From contig NW_020170383.1 of NCBI RefSeq assembly GCF_000524195.1, positions 654,884 through 718,883 of the forward strand: DNA of 64,000 nt, read 5' to 3'. Of this stretch, positions 33,543 to 47,028 are shown piece after piece (the first letter of the stretch is position 1; each line of letters starts with the position of its first letter). The notes under the pieces were generated by a model. It was not told where the DNA came from and ran no database searches. It was given only the letters and a program-made list of their open reading frames with translations. The stretch comes from Echinococcus granulosus (taxonomy: Eukaryota; Platyhelminthes; Cestoda; Cyclophyllidea; Taeniidae). Both the position numbers and the translations under genes were made by a program.

Positions 33543-36500
33543 ATGAGCCAGTCTAAACATAGTTCGCATGACTCTTTATCACCTGAAGAGTGCGACAGGT
33601 TGGTGCTTTCGCCTCCCCCGGCTGCTTTCAATCCGGAGAAACTCAAAGAGTTTCTTTCTGTTAATCGTACTACTTCTGCAAAAGTCAGCCTTCACTCGGT
33701 CAACACGGCAGAAGGCACTCCACCTCCACCCAGACACGCTAGTGTTGCCTGGTCCCGAAGTGAATTTGATTCCAAATTTAAGCAATGTAAGTATTTCACA
33801 ACTTATCTTTGGCTTTCAATTTTTCGTTAAAATATAGGTTTATGTTGATAACCGTGTATTTGTTATTAACTGTATGGAAAATTCGGTGTTGCTTGTTTTT
33901 TATTTGTTAAGGTTATGCTTGATTTGGCCTTCTGTAGTATATTATGTTGGCTCCTCTTACCTATATTTAGTTGCATTAGTAAAAATGGTATCATCAGCAT
34001 ACCCTTCTGGAGTCCTTCAATATTGTTGCTCTTGTTGATTTGTCAAGAGTGGTGGTGCTAGATTAACTCCTAGATCACTTAGCAGATAATTTTACTAATG
34101 GGTTTGATCGAAATGAATTTGTAATGATGAGTTCTCTTTTTCAGTAATTTTGAATTGTTTATAATGACATTTATTCTGGTATGTGCCGAGTTTGGGATGT
34201 TGTACTGCCGTCAAAACTGACTTTTTATCCATTAGGTCTATTTAAAAGCAGATTTCTTTTCGAGATCCTAAAGTGATCAGTTTTATCGTTAATTATCATG
34301 AACATTTCACATCCTCTTCATTTTTTGTGCAATCTACTCTGAGTCGTACGTCTCTGTCCTTTTTTGAATTCGTACCGCAAAGTAAACAAACTTATTATGC
34401 TCAGCACAGTCGAGGTGTTTCACCTCAATAGTAAATTCCCACGAAAGATTCCGAGTTTTAATCAATCTTTTGGTAAGGCATTTTCTTTTTCCTTAATTTA
34501 TTACGGTATATTTCGTGTTCGATTGTTGCGCCATCAAGCACGCAAGCGGTGGTGTTTTACATCCAACAGCTTACACAAGGTTGAATTTGAATTGTCACAT
34601 GATTTAAGAAATGGGGATGGTGCATTTCAACTGGGTTGTTTTTTCCCTTCTTTTTATCAGACGAATCAGAGATGAAATCAGCGGCTACTTCAGAAGCCCT
34701 TCAGAAAGTTCACTTGAGAAGAATCTCACTCGATCCCTCAAAGGACTCCGAACAAGTAACTGCTTCAACATCTCCCATCTCAATTTGCACTGAACAGTCG
34801 AGTGGTGTACTGTCGACCCCACAGAAAGCAAGTCGACCACCCGCTCGAGGTGGCGTTGACGGTTGGAGGCGCTTCCTCTGTTGCGTCCCCTCTCGTGCCA
34901 AGCTACTTGAACATCCGGAGCGTTTGGCTCTTCGACCCATTTTGCGGCGTGACGAGTCCACCCACCCAAATCCCGAAGTTTTCCCCGAATTTACCACTAC
35001 GAAAATTACTAAATCCCCCAACTGGTCTGGCCTATTTAAAAGGCAAAAGAACCTCAGCACTGGATCCACTACAGTAACAGCTAAGCTGCGCTCAGTACAA
35101 AAGTTGCCCCAGCTGGCAGACGAGCGTCTTAAGTCACCTGCGCCCACGCTCCTCGTCACTCGACACGAGGCCTCCGTCTCCGTGCCATCCGAAGCCGACC
35201 ACGCTCATGGCGACGAAAATGGTGTGGCAGGATACCACGTGAACCTTGGCGACCGTATGTCCGAATCGGTCCACTCGCAGGATAGTGTTCGTAGTGAAGA
35301 CTCGGACCTGGAACCGGTTGACCAGGTAAATTATTGCTCATTTTACAATTATGTTTTCGTCTCTTCACTTTTCGTGCTTTCAACTATCCCTAACTGAGAG
35401 CTAGAACTTTATCTAGTCTCCGCACTTATCTGTATGTGAACGAACCAGATATTGGACTGTGGTGCAAACGCTCAATTGGTAAATGGCATTGACGTCACTG
35501 GCAAGAGCAAATCTTAGAAACTGATCTAAGACGCCTCTATGACTGATGTTTTGACTTTACAGTTCCGTGCTTGCCACTTCTCCTGTGCTCCTAATTTTTG
35601 TCACCTGTGTGCTTGAGGCGTTGTTAGTACTGCCCTTTTTAAAGTAACCACGTAAGCATTTTTTTACAATTTTATACTATCAAACTCTGATTTGTGAACG
35701 TGATCTCAGTTTTGTTAGATTCATTGAATAGACACGATCATATATGCGTGCATGTGTAGGTGCATGTAAAGGCGAATCTCCATCCCCCCCCCCCCTCCTC
35801 CTCTTCCCATTTCAGCCTTTATATCATCCGGTCTATGTTGGTGGCATGCGGGAACTGACTAGGTCCTTCTACAACAGCTGTCATTTCGAATCACGATTTG
35901 AATGTTTTGACTACTGTCAAGTCTATTTTAACGGAACGTATAAGAAAAGGTAAGGGTAGGCGAATTGAGAGGATCCCTGAACTTATTTAATTGTTGCGCA
36001 CTGTGAAGTTTGGTCGATGGTACCTTGTAGTTTTTTTATCTCTTCCTTGTACGGCAAGTCAGTTCTTTGGCTCAAACACCACTTTTACTAGCCACTGGGT
36101 ATTTCATACACCTCTCCCCAAACATTCTCATTCTACTAAATGCATGATCGTAGTTTTAACTTCTAAACCACGTTTGCGATTTTCATATTTTTTTATGCAT
36201 CAAACTCAAATTATATGTTTTTGTGTTTGTCATGTTCCTAATCTATTTTTGATTGAGTGTAGGAAAAGTGCATGTGCAGAAAGGGCCTTGCCAAGTGTGC
36301 ATTTCGGCACCTTAATTCAAAATGGCGTAATCACGTGTTGAGGTTTCGTCAGGTCAGGTCTATCTACTGGTCGCGCTACACCTGGTTGAATGACTCACTA
36401 CCCTTACACCTCTCCCATCCTCTCTTCTCCCTCCACTTCCTCTTGCTACCACCACTGTCGTACACCATGCGGTCACGGTTGCCCATCTGGGCATTCGTGC

Positions 36501-39500
36501 GCTAGTGATCCAACTTTGAGGCGGTATTCTTCATCCTTTTTCCGTTTGATTTCACACGTTCCTACATTAACACGTTTACTGAACTAAGAATACGCACGCT
36601 CTCTTCATTAATTTTATTCTTAGGTCTGTCTTTGGTTTATGCTTAATATAGCACCACACCTCTATCGATGGGAAATTGTTATTTTTTGCTATAAGCGCTT
36701 GAAACAATAGGATAACGATATGGTTAGTTTTGTGTGATTCGGCTGTTATACATGAAGCCTCTCCTTTCCATTGTCTCTTTCGTTAAGTCCATTTTCATTG
36801 GTTCAGTGTGGTTAGCGACATCCATGCGTCCATTTTCTTAGTTTTTTTTTAGTTTGATACTTGGATTCGCTTTCAATGGTCTGATGCGCTGTTTGGTTAG
36901 TTAACTGGCCATTTAGTCGTAGGCGTACTTTACTTAACCGTGTTCTTTTTTGGACGCAGGGGCAGGAGCGTCGCACGCCCAGTCAGGCTGTCTCGTTTTT
37001 CTCACCGAACCACTTGTATTCAAGGCATCTGTTTTCCTCTCCAGTGTCACACGCTTTCCTTCTTCTTCCAGTAACTTGCTGCTTATTTAAACTACACTCC
37101 TAGCTAACATTTACCTCCTTGTTCCCTTTTCGAGTTACTCCCTTTCATTTACCTATTCCTCAAAATACTTTGCATCTAATTCTGAGCTATTAGTAATTCG
37201 CCTCTTTAGTTTGGTTCACAATGAGCTCTTGGACTATGGGGATCAGCATCGGGTTCTCCACCTTGTATGCGTAAGTGTAGAAAACATACAGGTTAATATT
37301 CTTATGGGCTTTTCCTAGCCATCACCGTAGAATGTCTTGTAATTTGCATATTCATTCACTAACGCATTTTTTCATCCAGCATTCATTAATTTGCGATCCA
37401 TTTTCGACAAAAACATGATTCAGCTCATATTACTAAGGGTAGTGAAACATTTTTCGTCTAAAGGGCATTAGCACCAGTTTATCTGCTTGATTCTTGTCAT
37501 TCTGTTGCATAATTTCTTAAGCTTTCTAGGAGCTAAGTTTTATCCGAACCTGCTTTTTAATACTTGTATCCATTTTCCTTGTTAAGAATTCTGGCTCGCG
37601 TTTGTACTAACGTTTCCTTCGGAAGCGTTTGCGCAATATCGCAATGAAGAGGATTCTTTTTGCCTTATTGGGACGACGTAAGTTGGGATTTGACCGACAA
37701 TCGAAATATAGGAGACCGGGTCGTAATTCAGGCGTCAACTCTTCGTTAGTTTAGGCAAGGTTGTGATTGTGGAACTTCATCGCACCTATCCTACCCCTTT
37801 TAAATCATATTTTGTTTAGCAGTCATTTTGCCATAAGGAGGTAAAGTTTTCAAATTTTTAGCCAGCTCTGATGAACTTTTGAATGTACACGTACATTGCG
37901 ACATCTACACAAAATGTGTACTTTTGGCACATTGGGACAAACACGTCCTAGGTGGGGGAGACGTTGTTAACTGTACTAATTATCCAGTCCTTATCCCTAC
38001 CATGACCGCAGACCAGTCAGTTGCGCCAATTTGCGTGATGGTGGCCAAACCCTTGCTTCATACTGATAACGGTAGTACTAAAATACCGTTTCTTCTGGGT
38101 TATCTTTCTTGGATATTGGAAAAATATGGGAGTCAGATTCATTACAGCCTTTTGCAGGATGCTTCAAATGTCCCCTATAAGTCGAATCCTAGCAACTGAA
38201 TGAAAAAATTATTTTAACTTCTCGAGTTCCAGATGTGTTTCTATCTCTAGTTATGTAACTAAAGTATAAAACCGTAAGTGTCATTTTTTACTACACCTCT
38301 GCCAGTTTCGTTGCGATTTTCCTCTTTTCAGTCAAGACGGACTGAGTGCTTTACATACGCCCATTGGTATTTGCCTGGATGTGCCTGAGTGTTTCTGCAG
38401 ATGTCGTAACGACTCCCCTTCCCTCTGAAAATGCTCACTGAAATGCTATGGGAGTAAAAGAGGTCCCCGCATCGTAAAGGCTACGTGGCGGAATCATGTG
38501 TCTGTGTCGACTGATAATTACACGGCGCGCTATATAATTATTTAGTTAATTAATTAAATCCGTGTCTTTTACAAATAGTTGCCAAACACTTGTATTTATT
38601 TCTTAGAGCTGATTTCGGGAGTGTTTTGCATTAATCTTGGAAACCTAAATGAAAATTTATCTTTTTCTAACTTATGCCCATTACTGGTTTACTTATGGGG
38701 ACTTGTGGTACTTTTTTTCCGTGGACGTTCCAGTCATGCAAGGCATCATTTACAAATGTCTTTTGGTAAAAAGCATAGTATCTTAAACTTGTGCTTAAAC
38801 AATATTAACCGAGTGGTGATAATTTTCGTGTCGCTTCAGCCCTAAAATTCATACTTCATACAACTTGGACCTTATACTTTAAGGTAATAAATGTTGTCTT
38901 AACTTTTTATTCCTTATTTTACTTTGTTTGTTGAAGTGTAAAGTTGGTAAATCGACTGCGCAGAAAGCCCATAACCTTCTTAAGTTCATTACATTCATTT
39001 CATTCGAAGTTTATACACCCTTCCACGGAAAAAAAACGTATCCCATATAGTAGCAGTATTGCGGCAACGTTAGTTTTGAAAACCAAGCTGCTTTATTTTT
39101 ACTGGCTAGAAAACCAATGGCACAATTTTGATCATTTAACGCTGGATACTTCTATTTGCCTTGAAGTGCGCATTTGTGACAATTCCTACAATCACTTTAA
39201 AGTTGTTGATGAATAGTCTACTCGTTATGGGGAACTCCGCCTTGGAAAGCCTTAATGCTGTAATCTTTTTGTTGAAATGCATAATGGAATGCGAACAACT
39301 GCACGTTTGAGTGAGCCAGTCATTTGTTGATAGGATTCCGTGCCCTCTCTCCGTGTGCTACAGCCTTGGCAACTACCTGATCGATGGACGCATGTGCGCG
39401 TTCGTGGTGTTTGAGATGCATTCTGATCATGCGATTGGTCGACTTGAGTTTGTGCGCCTGCACACTTGTTTGCAACAACCAATTGCATCTTGCCATGCTC

Positions 39501-42500
39501 GGCATGCTTGCTGGGTGTCACGCCCTCACAAATCTGGAGGGACTAGTTTCATGCGAAAACTACAGGAAAAGAAGTAATTAGATCTAGCCATAGTATTATC
39601 TGTGTAAATACCGCTCTAGTTGTTCATGGAAATTGAAAATTTGGGAATCAAGTAGATGCAATTGTTCGAAGGCATTTCACCCGTAATCCGCTTTCCTTTC
39701 GTGATTAGTGGTTTTTAACCTAGTCGTCTTGTAGCATAGGAAAACAACCGTTTTTTGAACCCTCACGTTGCTTAACGGACTTTCCGTTCGTTTCTAACTC
39801 CTTTAAGCAAAATGCAATTAATTCTTGAGGACCCGAAGGCTTGATCTTTTGGAACTTATCCATCTAAAAATAACTTGCTGTTTCTAATCCTGCCTTACAG
39901 CAAGTGTATGACGCAATGTTTCCTAAAACTAATGCGCGTACCACTGTCTAAAGAATCCGTTTAAGCAGTCCTAGGAAAGACAATTTTAGTTTACATTTGT
40001 ATATTTGACGTTCTTGTCAAGCGCTTAAGTATTAAACTGGTGCAAACGAAAAGAAACAAATTTTCAACGGTAAGCCTTTACTGTGTTCCGTAAGAAGTGC
40101 CCGATGGAGATGAATCCCTTTTTAGGTGAATCCTGGTCAAAATTTGCTAGGCCAGCCTTCGCCTGACTGCATAGGAAAGAAGTGCCTTGTTCTTGATCTT
40201 GACGAGACACTGGTACACAGCTCTTTCAAGGTGAGTCCTGGTTCTTTTCGTCGGAATTGTCTTAGAAGCAGATTTTTCTTCCCGTACTATTTAATGACCG
40301 CCTTATGCATTGTGATCTTTAGATAGAAACCGACCTTTATTCTAGTAAAGAACAAAGAACTTATTTTCTGATTAGACTATGCTAGGAACAACATGGGGCC
40401 TGGTAATGAGTTTGGGACGTCAGTGAGGAGCTGTCTGTTGTTTTGGTGGGTTATCTCCACCACCACTAGACTTGTGTGAGCAGTCCATGTTCATTGTGCA
40501 ATTCCGGTGACATTTGAATGTTCATGCACTTCAGACTCAGTTGATGGATTTGTTTCACTTGAGACCCTTTTTACCACGTGTCTCTGAGTCATTCTACCAG
40601 CTTTTGCGCTATTCACTTGCACCAAACTGTGCCTCTATTCGTGCACGTTTTAGGCGCTCTATTTCTCCCTTTACCAGTAAACCAAACAAAAAAATTTCTC
40701 GATCAAGATATAGCATTTGTTATTTCACTCTGCGCTTATTGCGGTATGCTAATTTCCCTCCTAATAGTGGATAATTTCATTGCTTTTTTCAATGACATAA
40801 ACAGCATGCTACCTTTCTGCCGACTTGTTCATTAGAGCCGTTGCTTATGCGCAATACCATCGACACGCTGAATGATTTGCTTACCCAAGGTTCCCAAGTC
40901 AATCGATGCTTATTGGACTTCTGTTGAGAAGTCGTCCTGCCATCAATGTATTTGTGGTATCGAATGCAAAAGCTAGTAAAGCTAATGGTTCCCGTTTGCT
41001 TTTCTTCAAGAATTCCCGTGTACCCTTGCTCGAAAAAGTGAACTTTCCCGTTATGATTTTATCTATATTCGCCATTTCTTAACGAATTATCCTCTCGGAT
41101 CGTCTGGGTAGACCAAGCTTTTCATGATTGTTTGATCCAATAAAACGTCTTTTGAATAACACTTTTTAGCCCGTGGAAAACGCTGACTTCACCGTGACAG
41201 TGGAAGTTGAGAATATTCAACATGAGGTACGTTCAGTGATTTCTGTGCGTTTAGCAAGACTTTCAAAGGTCTCCTTGAAAGCATTTTCACCCAATAATTA
41301 CCACTAGTACTGTGTGAGGATCTACTACGCTTCCATATCCTTGCCATTCACATTGATGCAACTACATCGAATGAAATTTGCTCCTGCACGAGGATGCACG
41401 CAGTTAAGAGCCCTACTCAGTTGACTCGCCGCTTTCAGCGTATTAGAGAGCTCAAAAGACCTTAATGAAGTAACTTGATTGTGTTTATGTACTTGCTTTA
41501 TTAACAAAAGAGTTCAATTTGACCGTGTCTATCTGTTTCAACTCGCATTTTCACAACCAAAGGCGCGTGATGATACATGTGCGTACCCAGGCGCTGTGTT
41601 CGATTGTTCTTGAATATGGCGCTTGCCAAGCTTTGCCAGTCTGGCTTTCTATCGGCACTCCCCTTTCGTGTGCAATTTAACCTGACAGGCTTAAATATGC
41701 ATTAGCTCAACGCACACTCATCAATATGAGCTGTGTACTCTCCTGGTGATATTTGGCCTGTTTTATCCTGTATAACTTCTGGATTTGGAAGACTGGCTTG
41801 GCCTAATGAAGATCTTTATTGAGACCTTGATTAATGGCAAAGTATTTATCGAATGAATCGGGAAGGCAGGCGTTCTCCTGTAAATCAAATACAATCGCAT
41901 TAAACAAACTACTAAAAGTAATCGCAACATTACTACACCAAAACGCCAAGTTGATTTTTTTCTAAAAATCAATCCGGTCGGAACGATGTACTTGTAGCGT
42001 AAGGTAACTAGTGCAGTATTGAAAGTTTTCCGGCTTTCCGCACGTTTCCGAATGGAAAAAAAGGCAAAATGCTATCAATTATGCGCGATTTAATGAAAAT
42101 CCCATCTGGTGATTATTGATCAGTTTCAGTTTTTGCTACTCGTGGGCAAAGAAAAACGACTAATGCAAATCCCCAAATCGTCAGGTTCATTTGTCTCTTT
42201 AGGTGTCAGTATGCAAGCGGCCACATTTGGAAACTTTCATCGAGACAATTGGTCCCCTGTTTGAGGTGGTTATGTTCACGGCGAGCCTCAGCAAGGTGAG
42301 ACGCTAAATGCCTTTACATTTTCCACGCAAATAATTGTTTATTGCAACGAATTTACACACGATTCTCACGCGTATTTAGTCACACTTATTGCAGTTGGTG
42401 GTGAAGTCGGTAAATGGTAATCCCACATATTTTTCCCTTTCCCTGATGCATAAGACTGTGCTACACAAATTGAGCGAAGACAAAAGCCACTCTTGATTTG

Positions 42501-44119
42501 TTGAGTGGCCAGGGGATGTTCCTTAGTACATTAAAAGTTTACGCTGATGAGGACTATATACTTCGTTATTTAGTGCTAATTGTAGAACTGCGAGACAGGA
42601 CGGGGAAAGTTATCTTCTGTTATTTAGGTTTTAAAATTATTCTCCTCCAGTTGTACCACATGAATCATCTCCTATTCAATTATTTCACCAATGAAACAAC
42701 CAGACTTATCAGAATGTCTTCCTTTGCTCCTCATTTGCTATTCGCCATTGTCCTCCCTCCAACCGCAAAGCAATTTACCAAAGATTTTCCAGCTTCTGTG
42801 ACTAGCTCTCACAGAATTCGTCGAAGAGCATATCTGTCAGCCTGGAAGCCATTTCATATAATTTGTACCTATGCAATTAGTCAATGTTACTTATACCGAA
42901 CAGATTCAGCAGCTAGTTTATAGAATCGGATTATTTATTTATCCCGCTTTTTCATGCTTTCAGTATGCGGATCCCGTTTGTGATCGAATTGACCCGTCGG
43001 GTCATTTCAAACACCGACTTTTTCGGGAGTCATGCGACTGTTTTAAAAGTAACTACATCAAACGCCTCGACGTTCTCGGTCGGGATATCGAACAAATCTG
43101 TATTATAGACAACTCTCCCATCTCCTTCTACTTTCATCGGCAAAATGCGGTAAGTTTTCACCCTTTGGCATCTGCCATTTGCAGGTATTTTGGTACAAGA
43201 CTTACTGAGTTATCTGATTCGATGTTGCTAGCTGATAGGTTATTAATTTGTAGCGGGTTATTTACTTGGGCGAAATGGGATACTCAGTGCAACTAATTTG
43301 TCATTTTAATTATTGAACACACTTTGGTGTTTATTATTTCTAAATACTGTCCTCTCAGCAGATTCGTCAACTATACCGGTTTTGTGTCCTCTGAACTCAG
43401 ATACGACATGCTCGTCATATTTGGTGGTATTACCGTTTCGAACGTTTGCTTATTTGTGATATTGCAACTTTCGAGTAATAGAAAATAATGGACCCATAAT
43501 TCACCTATCAGCTCTCCACTACCCATTACAAAACGTGTAGACTGTGTTCACATGTACGCATTCACCCACAGGCGTCTCGCAGATAAAATGCGTGATATGA
43601 CTGCTGGCGCCATTGTTAATATCTGCGCCGCCTGCACTTAACACAGAGATAGTTAATTCACCTTAACTTTGCCTGTTTACGTCACATCTCCACTACCTGA
43701 TTAATAATGTGTGTTGAATCTCGAAGTAGAGATATTTCCTCTATTTTTCACAGCTACAAATTATCACATGGTACGATGACCCGCAAGACACAGCATTGCT
43801 GGATCTCATTCCCTACCTCAAGGGTCTGGCTGAGGCACCCAGCGTTCTCGAATACGTCTCCCAGTTCGCACCTCCGTCAAGTGCGGTTATTGAGCAGTCC
43901 GATCCCTCTCTATCGCTCTTTGGCGTCTCGGGCCTGTGGGGCGGGGGTTGGAGTAGCTACAACTACGACGACGAAGAGGAGGAAGACGCCGAGGTTCTCC
44001 ATGACGGCTTCCACGGCGCTCAACAACGGTGCCAGGAGGGTGAGGGAGGTCTCTCCTCTCCGCACGATATTATCACCATGGCGCCAAGACCCACCGGCGA
44101 GGCCGTCACGGCAACCTAG
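33543..44119 (+). CDS. CTDSP: CTD small phosphatase (SCP/CTDSP family) with long N-terminal extension, complete, 7 exons
   Basis: FCP1/SCP-type Mg-dependent serine phosphatase. Family members remove phosphate from Ser5 of the RNA polymerase II tail and from SMAD or REST partners. Exons 33543-33786, 34661-35325, 40126-40230, 41170-41226, 42203-42295, 42964-43149, 43754-44119 give 571 aa, about twice the human SCP length. The first 303 residues are polar and serine-rich. They include a WRRFLCC patch similar to the cysteine pair near the N-terminus of SCPs, a possible palmitoylation site. The catalytic domain runs from about residue 321: DLDET (nucleophile D327, acid D329), HSSFKPVENADF, KRPHLETF, MFTASLSKYADPV, FRESC and IIDNSP. 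The tail after residue 480 is variable, with an acidic stretch (YNYDDEEEEDAE). The second intron is 4.8 kb, the largest in the window. Confidence 0.95.
35784..35795. repeat. Poly-C tract inside the large CTDSP intron
   Basis: A run of 12 C followed by CTCCTC units. It lies in intron 2 of the phosphatase gene, away from any splice site, and looks like ordinary simple sequence. Confidence 0.85.
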
Positions 44120-45680
44120 GCACAAGATATCGCCATCAGTGGGCAATCAAGTCTTCCATTTACACTGGCACCTTCCGACTTGCTCAATTGTAGCATGAGA
44201 TTGTTTAAAATGTTTTTTTTTCTATCTGTGATGCTGATGATGTACTGTCAGTGAAGGCAATGTTCTACTCACGCAGTCCGTGTACACATCTATAAATATA
44301 TCTATTTTTACTCGTACACCACCATGCTCAATACTTCCCCTTCTTTTCCTCTCTCCTCCGTTGATTTTTATCTCTCCCCACTTGAAAAATTTTTAGCCTT
44401 AAAAGCCTTTATATTCTCGATGTGAGTTTGTCTTTCATTTTTGTTTGTTGGTTAAATTTCGCCTAACCGCGTCTGCACATGTACACAGACACCTACGTGC
44501 GCATCTGCAATTTCACATTTCCTCTAAGTACCTTCTCCTCCCTTGAATAACGACTTGTCCCCAATGTATGTGTACATTGTATAATGAATGGTTTGAGGAT
44601 ATATTGCCCTTTAACACGGTCTTCCGTGTATTCCATTACCAATTAATGTTTGGTTGAGTGTATCACTTATCCTTACACCCACCCCCTCTCCAGCCCGTCT
44701 CACTTTTCTTCAAAGCTGCAAAGATTAGCAAAAAAAACAAACATAAAGTTTTCTATCTTACCTTTTTGTCATAAAGTGAACTAGCTTGGCAATTGCAACT
44801 ACATTTAAATCGTACATGAATGAGATTGCTGCTAAAATTGAGCGGAATGAAATGGTATTGTTTGAAATCTCAGTTTTATGATTATTCTATTCATTGGCGC
44901 AGCACACATGAATCAGTAAATTTATGCAAGATTAAACTGCAGATCCCCTTCTCAAACTAATTTAAGTTGTGGTGGTACGTTTATTGGATGTCTGCATTTC
45001 TATAGACGTGGTGAAGCCCCACTCCTGAAACTCTGAGGAGGTGTCTTTGATCAGGGGGTTTGACGATTGTACAGCTTATGTGTTGGAGCACCATGACAAG
45101 TTATACAGACACCGAATCACGGGTAAACAAACTTGTCGTCAAATCGATGTACATGGTTAAGACTCACGCCTTGGTGATTGGCACCAAGATTAGCGCATAA
45201 ATGACATTGATTAGTGGGCCGTGTGCACGTGACCGCAAATGAATTTAGAAAAGCGACTTGCCAATTAACCTTGACCCCACAGGCTCGTTTTCGTGTCTCT
45301 TCACCAATCAATGCTCTCCAAAGCCTCACATTATATACATTGATCAGAGAAATTTCGTACTCTCCATTTACATCACCAGCATGCCTTCGTATCTGCCACG
45401 GAGTGGGTGTTCCCTAACTGAACCACAGGATTTCCACTAATTAGCTTCGAATGTCTATTACCTTCCAGAGCAGAGTATAGACAAAGTCATGAAAATTTTA
45501 AAAGTAAGAATCTCAATCGCGGATTTGAATAGGTTCACTAAAATCAACAAATTCTTAAGTGATACAATGTAGAGTACATTACGATTACTAATTACTTAGG
45601 TTATTGGCAAAGTAATCTGAAGGTGAAAGTAAATGCCTCTGCTGCTTTACTAAAAAAACATTTTTGTGATAACAAGGGGA
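44120..45680. other. Convergent intergenic region, CTDSP and POP5
   Basis: Holds the 3' UTRs of two converging genes. The first 600 bp are pyrimidine-rich (for example cttccccttcttttcctctctcctcc, 44331 onward), plausible untranslated sequence of the phosphatase mRNA. No coding frame with support. The minus-strand frame at 45117-45329 and plus-strand frames at 45214-45440 overlap each other and are rejected. Confidence 0.4.
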
Positions 45681-47028
45681 TTACTTAAAGTCGAAAGTCA
45701 AATCCGGAGGTTTTGCGTCGATCATTCGTTGTGCGACAGCTCGCGCAATGGCCGTCTCCTGCACCCCCGAAATGCAGCCTGACAATTGGGTCTTGTAGTA
45801 GTCAACAATGAACTTCTGACAGCAGCGAACCGTACCGCTTCGATGAATTACGTCGATCACGGCCGGCCGCTCAACTGCTCCTAGGCAGCAACGAAATAAT
45901 TTATCAATGACTTTGAAAAGCATCGAGATGGAATTTGGTAATCAGAAAATATTAACATCTGATCCGAAAAATTAGGAGAGTACTGTCCTTCTGATCCTTC
46001 TCAAAACGCAAACACTGGCATATCTATTAACTCATGATAAAGTATGATCACTGACAGAAATATGAATGAATAAATTCAACCATCCGAATATTTCTGTTAT
46101 GATATAGATCGTCGCACTTGGTAATATTGCGTTTATTGATAGGCTAAACACGCATGGTTATAATGAGTTTCAGAGGATATGCGGAAACTTGTAAATGGTG
46201 ATTTGTAAAATATGCTAACACCCGGGTAATAAACCCCGTCAAAGGAGATACCTGGTAAAGGGGAATGAAATGCATTAGGATATGCCGCGAAAAGTATTGA
46301 GTTGACATAGTGCACAATTTATCGAATAAAATGACATCACGCAAACTAACCAAAGTAACGATGGCTTGATTTCCTAGACACAGAGATCAGTGAGCAAAAA
46401 ACATCGCTGACAGTAGGGAATTCTAGTTATCGAGAACTGTGGAGGTGACCCACCGATTTATTTTAACTCGAAACTGATTTACTTGTAAAAGATAACTTAA
46501 ACCGAAATTACGAAATATCCCGATAAAGTAAAACAACATAAACAAACCAAACACACTGATTTGATAAAAAATCTATCGAGAGCAGTTAATAATTTCCGAG
46601 AGCGACCAGTGAAAGTAAAAGATGGTCATGAATGAGGAGAGAAACTGAGGGAAAGCGTTTTTGGGAGTTCACTCACCGTCGTATACTGAGGTAATAAGAG
46701 TGAGAGCGGAAGTCAATTGCTCAGCCGGGAGGCCGCGAAGAGCCCTAATGATGAGTAGGCCTGAGGATGGATTCCAGTAGATGATGCGAAATCGCGCCAT
46801 CAAGCGACCCACCCCGAAGGTACCGTGAACCGTCTGCATGGAACGTCTAATGGCCCGATAAATTATTGCATCACCGCTGGAGGAGGAAGAGGAGTTAACA
46901 GATGACGAGGGAGAGGAGAGGGCGAGGCAGCCAGGGTAAGCAGGTCGGTGGGAGACACCCCGCGAGGCACCGCTTGAAACCCCCACTGACACGATCGATA
47001 TGAGGTAGCGATACTTTACCCGGACCAT
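45681..47028 (-). CDS. POP5: Ribonuclease P/MRP subunit POP5, complete, 2 exons
   Basis: Protein subunit shared by nuclear RNase P (tRNA 5' maturation) and RNase MRP (rRNA processing). Exons in transcript order 47028-46677 and 45880-45681, phase 1 junction, 183 aa; about 163 in human. Family landmarks: the start MVRVKYRYLI (MVRFKHRYLL in human), VHGTFGVG, the strand FRIIYWNPSSGLLIIR, ALTLIT, then in exon 2 the GTVRCCQKFIVDYYKTQL motif (GTIRTCQKFLIQYNRRQL in human). A low-complexity serine-rich insertion (about residues 24-53) separates the first strand from the rest and explains the extra length. The intron is 796 bp. Confidence 0.93.

Noticed and set aside
34710..35159. 149-codon minus-strand frame
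   Set aside because: Antisense shadow of phosphatase exon 2.
37879..38199. 106-codon plus-strand frame
   Set aside because: Lies in the 4.8-kb phosphatase intron, has no usable splice pair in phase with its neighbours and matches no family. It could be revisited if transcripts cover it.
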